DNA from: Coxiellaceae bacterium
Lineage (GTDB): Bacteria > Pseudomonadota > Gammaproteobacteria > UBA9339
Assembly: GCA_003142435.1 (NCBI GenBank)
Contig: PLMI01000118.1
Span: forward strand, 1-5,619
DNA length: 5,619 nt
Direction: 5' to 3'
Each line of letters begins with the position of its first letter. Positions within the stretch are counted from its first letter, which is position 1. Shown here piece after piece: positions 1 to 5,619 of the stretch. Below the pieces are notes generated by a model. It was not told where the DNA came from. It did no database searches and saw nothing but the letters and a program-made list of their open reading frames with translations. The position numbers and the translations under genes were made by a program.

Positions 1-55
1 ATTTTAACTTTGCTCCTACAGAAAGTGAATAAAAACATGCAATAAAAAATGTTAG

Positions 56-61
56 TATAAT
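56..61 (+). promoter_or_regulatory. candidate -10 element for queA
   Basis: The sequence is an exact TATAAT. The region about 17 bases upstream (near 33-38) has no good TTGACA match, and there is no TGn extended -10. If used, transcription would begin near 67-69, giving a leader of about 35 nt before the queA ATG. AT-rich DNA yields such hexamers by chance, so confidence is modest. Confidence 0.35.
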
Positions 62-68
62 CAAATAC

Positions 69-96
69 TTGCAAAAAACATGAATAAATGTACAAT
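69..96 (+). promoter_or_regulatory. alternative sigma-70-like promoter close to the queA start
   Basis: TTGCAA at 69-74 (4 of 6 matches to the -35 consensus) is followed after 16 bases by TACAAT at 91-96 (5 of 6 matches to the -10 consensus). Initiation about 7 bases after the -10 would fall at or next to the queA ATG at 103, giving a leaderless or nearly leaderless message. That would fit the absence of a Shine-Dalgarno sequence. This is inference from sequence pattern alone and competes with the TATAAT at 56-61. Confidence 0.25.
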
Positions 97-102
97 AATC
101 GA

Positions 103-1134
103 ATGAATATAAATGATTTCGACTTCAATTTACCTTCAGAATTGATTGCTAGCGTACCTTTAAGTGAACGCACAGCTAGCAGATTGCTATGTTTAGACAG
201 AAAAACAGGCGCGATTGCTCACAAAACATTCGTCGATATTTTAGATTTACTGAAACCAAATGACTTATTGGTATTTAATGACACTAAAGTAATCCCTGCC
301 CGATTATATGGCAAAAAAACATCCGGCGGAAAAATCGAAGTTTTAATTGAGCGAATTCTTGAAGACAACAGAGTCTTAGCGCAAGTTAGATCGAATAAAA
401 CTTTAAAACCAGGTACTGAATTAATTTTAGAGAATGCAGTTAACGCTACAATCTTGAAAAAAGAACACGAATTTTTTGAGATTTATTTCAGTGGCTTAAA
501 AAAAGAAATAACCGTTTTACAAATTTTGGAAAAATATGGGCATATTCCGTTACCGCCATATATAAAGCGGGAAGCAAATGATTTTGATAAAGAACGCTAT
601 CAAACAGTTTTTGCGAAAAAAGAAGGAGCTGTTGCTGCACCAACGGCAGCATTGCATTTTGACGAGAAAATTATTGAAACAATAAAAAAGCAAGGAAACA
701 AAGTCGCATTTATTACTTTACACGTTGGAGCTGGAACCTATCAGCCGGTTCGAGTAAGTAATATTCTGGAACATAAAATGCATTTTGAGCGCGTCGAAAT
801 AACAGAGGAAACTGCAGATTTAATTAATGCCACGAAAAAAAATGGCGGTCGAATTATTGCAATTGGTACAACAACTGTTCGTACTTTAGAAGCGGCTGCA
901 AGCAAAACTGGAAAAGTAGAAGCGATAAATTTTGATACTGATATTTTTATTTATCCCGGTTTTAAATTCAAATGTGTCGATGCTATATTGACAAATTTTC
1001 ACTTACCAAAAAGTACTTTACTTATGCTTGTTAGCGCTTTTGCAGGCCGGGAAAATATTCTTCGCGCTTACCTAGAGGCAATAGATTTACGATACCGTTT
1101 TTTTAGCTATGGAGATGCTATGTTTATTTCCTGA
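103..1134 (+). CDS. queA: S-adenosylmethionine:tRNA ribosyltransferase-isomerase QueA
   Basis: QueA transfers and isomerises the ribosyl part of S-adenosylmethionine onto the 7-aminomethyl-7-deazaguanine base at the wobble position of tRNAs with GUN anticodons, forming epoxyqueuosine; it acts in the cytoplasm. The 343-residue product carries the family blocks in order: the N-terminal DFDFNLPSELIA, NDTKVIPARLYG near 59-70, SGGKIEVLIER near 74-84, YQTVFA with VAAPTAALHFD near 166-187, TLHVGAGTYQPV near 205-216, GTTTVRTLEAA near 255-265, and the C-terminal TNFHLPKSTLLMLV and FFSYGDAMF. I place the start at ATG 103 because the protein then begins MNINDF, matching the MRVTDF-type start of E. coli QueA; an in-frame ATG at 88 would add five unmatched residues. 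Neither start has a Shine-Dalgarno sequence. The product ends right after AMFIS, about a dozen residues shorter than the E. coli protein, with all core motifs intact. Its 3' end overlaps the convergent kinase gene by 28 bp. Confidence 0.97.
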   Translation: MNINDFDFNLPSELIASVPLSERTASRLLCLDRKTGAIAHKTFVDILDLLKPNDLLVFNDTKVIPARLYGKKTSGGKIEVLIERILEDNRVLAQVRSNKTLKPGTELILENAVNATILKKEHEFFEIYFSGLKKEITVLQILEKYGHIPLPPYIKREANDFDKERYQTVFAKKEGAVAAPTAALHFDEKIIETIKKQGNKVAFITLHVGAGTYQPVRVSNILEHKMHFERVEITEETADLINATKKNGGRIIAIGTTTVRTLEAAASKTGKVEAINFDTDIFIYPGFKFKCVDAILTNFHLPKSTLLMLVSAFAGRENILRAYLEAIDLRYRFFSYGDAMFIS

Positions 1135-1841
1135 TTAAACGCAGCAATAAAACGCTGATAGGCTTCTGGATTGGATTTTACAAAAGATAAAAAGTGGTCA
1201 ATGTCTCGTTGAAAGGCTTGTCGAAATTTTAGACTATCTTTTTTGTAAAATTTCATATGTTCTAAATCATGCAAAATCGCTTTATTTCCTGCTATCAAAA
1301 AATTTCCATATTGAAAATCGCAATGTTCAATAAAAGCACTTCTCAGTTTATTTGCAGTTGCTGCGATGTTGGCGATAACTTTATCCCATTCTGGCTTTAG
1401 TTTCTCTTCTTTTGCAAAGTAGTCACAGCCGCGAATGGCATCAACGACATATTCAGTTATCAGATAGGATTTAGTTTTAAAAGGGCCGATGTGTTTTTCG
1501 ATATAAGCTACAGGAGTTAAAGTTGGAACATCAATTTCTTGTAATTTAATTATATTTCTCCAAGCTTTTTTTGCATAGCATAAACGGAAAATATTTTTAA
1601 AAAAATGCAAAAAACTGCGAACATTATAGCGTTTGATGACAAATTCATAATCAGAAATTGGAACTACTGCTATAGTTGTTGTATCACCAAAATCATTTTT
1701 ATAAAATACGTTTTTTTTATTTTCTAACAAAGAATCTATGTTGTCGATATTACTAATTAATAAATTAAAATATCGCTCGTCGCACAGCAAAAAATAATTT
1801 CCTTTTCGTTGTTGAATATAATTTCTTTTACTTACGTTCAT
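1107..1841 (-). CDS. WaaP/WaaY-type lipopolysaccharide core kinase-like protein
   Basis: This 244-residue protein looks like a small kinase of the Kdo/WaaP/RfaY group, which phosphorylates Kdo or heptose in the LPS inner core at the cytoplasmic face. Visible kinase marks are a VAIK-like lysine in FVIKRY (K70), a catalytic-loop segment HCDFQYGN (H173, D175, N180), and a metal-binding DFG-equivalent in LHDLEHMKF (D192). Its length is close to that of E. coli WaaY and somewhat below WaaP. Cysteine 174 replaces the glycine usual in the HGD form of the loop, while the catalytic Asp and Asn remain. It is the last gene of the LPS operon: its ATG lies inside the end of the GT9 gene (14 nt overlap), with only a weak purine stretch (AAAGA) as ribosome-binding site, so translation is probably coupled. 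Its stop codon lies inside queA on the other strand. The exact sugar phosphorylated cannot be told; a kinase-fold protein with another small-molecule target is the main alternative. Confidence 0.8.
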   Translation of the reverse strand: MNVSKRNYIQQRKGNYFLLCDERYFNLLISNIDNIDSLLENKKNVFYKNDFGDTTTIAVVPISDYEFVIKRYNVRSFLHFFKNIFRLCYAKKAWRNIIKLQEIDVPTLTPVAYIEKHIGPFKTKSYLITEYVVDAIRGCDYFAKEEKLKPEWDKVIANIAATANKLRSAFIEHCDFQYGNFLIAGNKAILHDLEHMKFYKKDSLKFRQAFQRDIDHFLSFVKSNPEAYQRFIAAFNQEINIASP

Positions 1842-2769
1842 TATCTTTTTTTATTAAAATCTCAAATTTACGCAACACTTTTGCCACAGAAATAAGCTTC
1901 TTCCAGAATTTTTCTTTTAAGGGTCTAGTTATCAGCCACGGGGGAGGTAAAACAATTTCACCTAATGACCAGGAAGGCCGCCACTGGCGCGCAACGCCTT
2001 TGCGCAACACAATTGTAATAGTGGGAATGCCAAGGTTCGATGCTAAATGGCCGATGCCTGAATCGTTGCCAATAAAGTATTGGGATTCATAAATGAAAGC
2101 AGCGACTTCTGAAAGAGATATAAATTCGGGAATTTTTGCCCCTGCATCGACTACCTCTAACCAATCATTGCGTTCCTTTGCAGTTAATATGAAATTTGGT
2201 TCATATCCTTTTGCAAGTAAAGTCTTTGCTAATTGCAAAAACTTTTTTTTCGGCCAATTCTTTCGTTCTAGGCTGCTGGTAGAATGAATAACAATGCGAT
2301 TTTTATTTTTGCGGTGAGCTAAATTGGCTAATGGTACTAATCCATTTTCACGCACCACATTTTCCAAATGAAGTTCGTTTTTACAAACGTTAACCTGCAC
2401 GTCTACCATTGATATAGGAGCTTTGTAAAAAGATGATTTTGATAAAATTATAAAATTTTGCTGTGGATATTTTATTGCCTTATATTCATTTTCATACATG
2501 AAAACAACCGTAGAATAGTTCGATAAAACTCCCACATTTTCAGGTTTCACGGAAGGCATAATATTTGCCCATGGGAACCAGTCTTTCATGTAATACGAGA
2601 AATCGCCGAAAACATCTACGTCATAACCATTACGATATAAATTATAAGCAGTGATCAAACCAATTAAATTATCACCCAGGCAAAAAGAATTAATAAAGGC
2701 GATTTTTCCTATTTTGGAAATTGGCGTGTCAATCAGATTGAAACTTTTTTCTATTTTTTCATTAATCAT
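1828..2769 (-). CDS. GT9 family glycosyltransferase (ADP-heptose:LPS heptosyltransferase-like)
   Basis: The 313-residue product has the two-Rossmann-domain pattern of family GT9, whose known members (WaaC, WaaF, WaaQ) add heptose from ADP-heptose to the LPS core at the inner membrane. The N-terminal domain shows KIAFINSFCLGDNLIG (residues 22-37), with the Gly-Asp that marks the acceptor side. The C-terminal domain shows IHSTSSLERKNWPKKKF (161-177) and the signature NDSGIGHLASNLGIP (235-249), with Asp236, Ser237, Gly238 and His241 at the nucleotide-sugar site. There is an extra stretch of about 20 residues before the first strand and no other in-frame start before the Gly-Asp motif. The length is a little below WaaC/WaaF (about 320-350). 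The start codon overlaps the end of the GT4 gene by 8 nt and lacks a Shine-Dalgarno sequence, suggesting coupled translation. Whether it uses heptose and which position it fills cannot be decided here. Confidence 0.88.
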   Translation of the reverse strand: MINEKIEKSFNLIDTPISKIGKIAFINSFCLGDNLIGLITAYNLYRNGYDVDVFGDFSYYMKDWFPWANIMPSVKPENVGVLSNYSTVVFMYENEYKAIKYPQQNFIILSKSSFYKAPISMVDVQVNVCKNELHLENVVRENGLVPLANLAHRKNKNRIVIHSTSSLERKNWPKKKFLQLAKTLLAKGYEPNFILTAKERNDWLEVVDAGAKIPEFISLSEVAAFIYESQYFIGNDSGIGHLASNLGIPTITIVLRKGVARQWRPSWSLGEIVLPPPWLITRPLKEKFWKKLISVAKVLRKFEILIKKDNERK

Positions 2770-3814
2770 ATTGAGTACAAATTCGCTTAATTTGCGCTAT
2801 GTGATGTTTAATAGTTAGATTATGCAATGTTGCGAAATTTGGTGCTATATTGAAATTGCACTCACAAGCTTTTTTTATTGAGTCTATTATATTTTTACTG
2901 TTTATGCCATCAAAAATAATACCTTCATTTGGCCCAACAAAATCGCTAGCTCCAACCATGCTGGAAATTATCACGGGCGTGCCACATTGTAAGGATTCGA
3001 TAACCACGAGGCCAAATGGTTCGTAATGCGAGGGCAGAATTGTGAAATCGCAGGCTGCATATAAAGCTGCCATCTCGTTCACAAAACCCATAAATTTGAT
3101 ATTAGGCAGATCCGACACAAGATTAGAAGGTCTGTTTCCTGCGATAATTAATGTAAATTTATCTTGAGGAAGGTTCTTGAAAGCATCATATAACTCAAAC
3201 CAACCTTTTCTTCTATGGCCAGTTGAGGGAAAAAGCAAGGCAGTTTTTGTGCTATCGATGCCGAATTTTATTTTTAGATGTTCTCGATCTTTTCTAATAT
3301 TAGGGGCAAATTTTTCTGTGTTTATTGGCGGATAAAGCAATACTATTTTTTTAGGATCAACATTATAAAATTCTTCCAGTTCTTTTTGCACTAGTTTTGA
3401 ATGTGCCATAATGTGCGGCGATAAACGATAGCATTTTTTTTCGAAATAAAGCTCAATAAAATCTTTAAGCAATGGCGCTTTGTTGAAATGATGCAGATAT
3501 CCTTTATGAGTGCCGCCGCAAATAACTATATTTTGGCTGGCTGTCCTCGTTAAGCTCAGCGAAATATCATATTTTTCTTTACGAAAATTTTTATTGATAT
3601 CCTGCATGAAGTAGAATTTGCGTAACGATTTTGGCAAGAAGATTTTTTTTTCATAAACACGACAATTCGCCGGAACTGTTAAGTTTTTGTCTTTGCGAAA
3701 AGTAAAAATATCTACAGAATCCTGGTCCAATCCAAAACCGTTGACGAGGTTTAGGAGGTATGTTTCCATCCCGCCTTTTGCTGCAAACTGATGATGAATA
3801 ATTGCTATTTTCAT
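2762..3814 (-). CDS. GT4 family glycosyltransferase (WaaG-like LPS core sugar transferase)
   Basis: This 350-residue protein is a GT-B fold retaining glycosyltransferase of family GT4. It begins MKIAIIHHQF followed by KGGMETYLL (13-21), the glycine-rich acceptor loop. The C-terminal domain starts with FPSTGHRRKGWFELYDAF (195-212), where Arg201 and Lys203 fit the donor phosphate-binding positions, and contains EPFGLVVIE (265-273), the E-x7-E motif of the family. The overall order and length resemble WaaG (RfaG), which adds the first outer-core hexose from a UDP-sugar, and the WaaL, GT9 and kinase neighbours support an LPS core role. The sugar donor cannot be read from sequence. The start is fixed by the canonical N-terminus, although the 18-nt gap after waaL reads CCTTCTCCTATTTAAA on this strand and has no ribosome-binding site. 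A run of nine A residues (coding strand) lies within codons 56-59. Confidence 0.9.
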   Translation of the reverse strand: MKIAIIHHQFAAKGGMETYLLNLVNGFGLDQDSVDIFTFRKDKNLTVPANCRVYEKKIFLPKSLRKFYFMQDINKNFRKEKYDISLSLTRTASQNIVICGGTHKGYLHHFNKAPLLKDFIELYFEKKCYRLSPHIMAHSKLVQKELEEFYNVDPKKIVLLYPPINTEKFAPNIRKDREHLKIKFGIDSTKTALLFPSTGHRRKGWFELYDAFKNLPQDKFTLIIAGNRPSNLVSDLPNIKFMGFVNEMAALYAACDFTILPSHYEPFGLVVIESLQCGTPVIISSMVGASDFVGPNEGIIFDGINSKNIIDSIKKACECNFNIAPNFATLHNLTIKHHIAQIKRICTQYD

Positions 3815-3832
3815 TTTAAATAGGAGAAGGTT

Positions 3833-5095
3833 TTATGTCGTTTTCATTGTTTTATTACTTGGCTTTTTTAAGTTTGGTTTTGACGCATATCGCGCAGCAA
3901 AATATATACTTAAAAAAACTATATATGTCATGCCGGTAGTGTTTATCGACAATGAAGCATTAGTAAAACTGTTTATTACAAATGCCAAAATCACCCCTTG
4001 AACGAGCCTTTTTTCCGTAAACGGTAAAGCATAAGATTCTATAATTTGCACAAATATCCAAATTAAAAATGCCAGAAGTCCTAAAATCCCGGTTTGTACT
4101 GCAATAAATAAATATTCATTGTGAGGGTGTCCGAGTAACATTCCTGGAGTAAGGTCGGGTCCACCAGCATTTTTATACATTTCCGAAAAACTGCCCGTAC
4201 CAGTTCCCAACAAAGGGTGCGATTTAATTATTTTAAAACTATATTCCGCAAATGCCATGCGGTATCCAACACTTGTTAATTTCTTGTTTTGCTGATATGA
4301 AACGATATCGCTAAAAATTTCATTGGTCCTTTTATGGAAGGTAGGTGAAGTTGTATAAATTGCTGTAACTAACAGCGGAATGATGATTAGTAAAGAGACT
4401 AAAGCCTGCCATTTTAATCGCTGTAAGATGAATAGCGAAAATAATCCAATTCCGATAATGTAACCAGTTCTTTCAATATAGATAAAATATAAAACGTAAA
4501 ATCCCAAGAGAAACAATAATATATACAGCCATAAAAACTTGTCTTTATCGAAAATGCGATGAATTAGAATAAAAAGAGTGAAAGCAAGCAGCGCGCTGGC
4601 GTAAAGTTGATGAACGAAGTAGCCTCCAACGACAGGCGCAATCCTTCCGAATACAGCTATACCATTTACATTAAGCAAAGAGAATACGATAGTTAAAAAA
4701 ACGCCAGCTATAAGCGCATTTTCCGCAATTTTCCGCCAATTGCAATGAGCTGCAAACAATGGAATTAGGAATAACAAGAACAATACTTTGGTATATTTGA
4801 AAAAACCTTGCATGGTATATTTTAGGGAACCGCTGCTATAAAAAATTCCAACAATAAAAATCGCAAGCAAAAGTAATGCACAAAAGATAACTTTATCTTT
4901 TTTTATAATTTCCCATTTCATAGCCCAATTTCCTGAAAATATAACTAAAAAAACAACAATAGGGAAAATGGTGTTTACAATTCTCGGGCTCAATGGGATA
5001 AAAAAAATGCCAATTATTGTAAATAAAAGCGCTAATTTTTCAAAAAACGACTGCACTCGTTGAATTTTTGTTTTTGTTAAATAATTTACTGACAT
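3833..5095 (-). CDS. waaL: O-antigen ligase-like membrane protein (Wzy_C/WaaL family)
   Basis: From the ATG at 5095 the product has 420 residues and about ten to twelve hydrophobic membrane segments, with a larger polar loop between roughly 250 and 335. This is the layout of the O-antigen ligase/polymerase superfamily. WaaL moves O-antigen from undecaprenyl diphosphate to the outer core of lipid A-core at the periplasmic face. Motifs seen are ERTG (Arg209), matching the conserved arginine of the family, LGTGTGSF (296-303), and GHPHNEYLF (322-330), in which H325-N326 begins an H-N-x9-G-x-x-G pattern reported for WaaL and PglL ligases. The C-terminus is a short lysine-rich tail. I prefer ATG 5095 over the in-frame TTG at 5122: it sits 4 nt after the upstream stop, with GGA seven bases before it, whereas the TTG lies inside the upstream gene. 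Wzy polymerase or a protein O-oligosaccharyltransferase (PglL) are alternatives; the core-gene neighbours favour WaaL. Confidence 0.82.
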   Translation of the reverse strand: MSVNYLTKTKIQRVQSFFEKLALLFTIIGIFFIPLSPRIVNTIFPIVVFLVIFSGNWAMKWEIIKKDKVIFCALLLLAIFIVGIFYSSGSLKYTMQGFFKYTKVLFLLFLIPLFAAHCNWRKIAENALIAGVFLTIVFSLLNVNGIAVFGRIAPVVGGYFVHQLYASALLAFTLFILIHRIFDKDKFLWLYILLFLLGFYVLYFIYIERTGYIIGIGLFSLFILQRLKWQALVSLLIIIPLLVTAIYTTSPTFHKRTNEIFSDIVSYQQNKKLTSVGYRMAFAEYSFKIIKSHPLLGTGTGSFSEMYKNAGGPDLTPGMLLGHPHNEYLFIAVQTGILGLLAFLIWIFVQIIESYALPFTEKRLVQGVILAFVINSFTNASLSINTTGMTYIVFLSIYFAARYASKPNLKKPSNKTMKTT

Positions 5096-5099
5096 ATTT

Positions 5100-5619
5100 T
5101 TATCCGTGATAATATTGGTCAATTCCCTTTGATGCTTTAATTTTATTGGATTGCTCTATCTCCTTGAGGCGTATTAAATTTTCTTGTTCTTTACTTTTAT
5201 TATTCTCCGGATGCCAAAGGTGAAGCAGTGTAACAGAAAAACTGCCCTCTTTTCTCGAAATTCCGTTTCTGATTAACCTGATTATCAAATCAGAATCTTC
5301 ATATCCCCATCCGATATAATTTTCCGCAAACCCATTGATGGCAATAAAATCCTTTTTCCATAAAGCTAAGTTGCAGCCTTTTGCTCCTTGCCACTTTTTA
5401 GCTTTTATTTTTCTTGAATTGCTGTCCGGCAAAGAAAGTAAAGATAAAAATCTGTTGCATGAATTATTTAAACGCAGCCTAAACCAATGCCACAAGGTAA
5501 ATGTAGCTATTTTTTGCACATAGCCATTTAAAATTTTTTCAGTAAACGATTTGCTTAAAAGGACGCGTTTTCCTGCAACAAAGTAATTTTCCTCAGCAAG
5601 CTTGATGTGATTTCTGACG
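5100..5619 (-). CDS. GT2-type glycosyltransferase, C-terminal part (5' end outside window)
   Basis: The reading frame is open from the stop at 5100-5102 to the right edge, giving 172 visible residues; an apparent GTG start at 5519 is internal and should not be used. The segment before it reads VRNHIKLAEENYFVAGKRVL and onward, a pattern typical of the middle of GT2 glycosyltransferases with a galactosyltransferase-like C-terminal domain (Glyco_transf_7C). The signature of that domain follows: KGCNLALWKKDFIAINGF, then GWGYEDSDLIIRL with the acidic Glu-Asp-x-Asp cluster (codons near 5289-5309), then LLHLWHPENN with the histidines usual before the C-terminal tail. Such enzymes extend LPS core or O-antigen sugars at the cytoplasmic face. 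The nucleotide-binding N-terminal domain and its DxD-type motif lie beyond 5619. The gene ends 4 nt before waaL and is probably in the same operon. Donor and acceptor are unknown. Confidence 0.88.
   Translation of the reverse strand, partial: VRNHIKLAEENYFVAGKRVLLSKSFTEKILNGYVQKIATFTLWHWFRLRLNNSCNRFLSLLSLPDSNSRKIKAKKWQGAKGCNLALWKKDFIAINGFAENYIGWGYEDSDLIIRLIRNGISRKEGSFSVTLLHLWHPENNKSKEQENLIRLKEIEQSNKIKASKGIDQYYHG

Larger units (their letters stand above)
1..102. other. intergenic leader upstream of queA
   Basis: This AT-rich stretch contains no convincing gene. On the + strand it carries a perfect TATAAT at 56-61 and a second promoter-like pair further down (TTGCAA at 69-74, TACAAT at 91-96). 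Read on the minus strand, it has TATACT at 59-54 and TAGGAG at 18-13; the window then ends in AAAAT, so an ATG would be completed if the next outside base were a G on the minus strand. The likely arrangement is queA to the right and a divergent gene to the left, but the left gene is inferred only. Confidence 0.5.

Overview
The window is AT-rich (roughly one third G+C by eye) and entirely bacterial. It holds one tRNA-modification gene on the left (queA, + strand) and, facing it, the end of a minus-strand operon for the outer part of lipopolysaccharide (LPS). The LPS-type genes point to a Gram-negative bacterium. The low G+C, a QueA close to the proteobacterial form and the mix of core-type LPS genes would suit a low-GC gammaproteobacterium, possibly Legionellales-like. 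That assignment is inference and cannot be settled from the window.

Layout: positions 1-102 are an intergenic leader with promoter-like elements for queA and, at the left edge, a possible ribosome-binding site for a divergent gene outside the window. queA runs from 103 to 1134. From the right edge back to 1107 lie five minus-strand genes in tight succession: a GT2-type glycosyltransferase (5' part missing beyond 5619), an O-antigen ligase-like membrane protein (waaL), a GT4 glycosyltransferase resembling WaaG, a GT9 heptosyltransferase-like protein, and a small WaaP/WaaY-type LPS kinase-like protein. Gaps are 4 and 18 nt, then overlaps of 8 and 14 nt, so they look like one transcript whose promoter lies outside the window. 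The last gene and queA overlap tail to tail by 28 bp, with no visible intrinsic terminator. No intergenic stretch exceeds about 100 bases.

How the genes fit together: the GT9, GT4 and GT2 enzymes would add sugars to the growing lipid A-core at the cytoplasmic face, the kinase would phosphorylate a core sugar, and the WaaL-like ligase would attach O-antigen to the finished core at the periplasmic face. QueA makes epoxyqueuosine in tRNA and is functionally unrelated; its adjacency looks accidental.

I see no tRNA, rRNA, CRISPR array, insertion sequence, phage gene or convincing new system. The points most worth checking are the convergent coding overlap, the possible bidirectional promoter at the left edge, the missing Shine-Dalgarno of queA, a small antisense ORF with a very good Shine-Dalgarno sequence, and the long poly(A) tracts inside the LPS genes.
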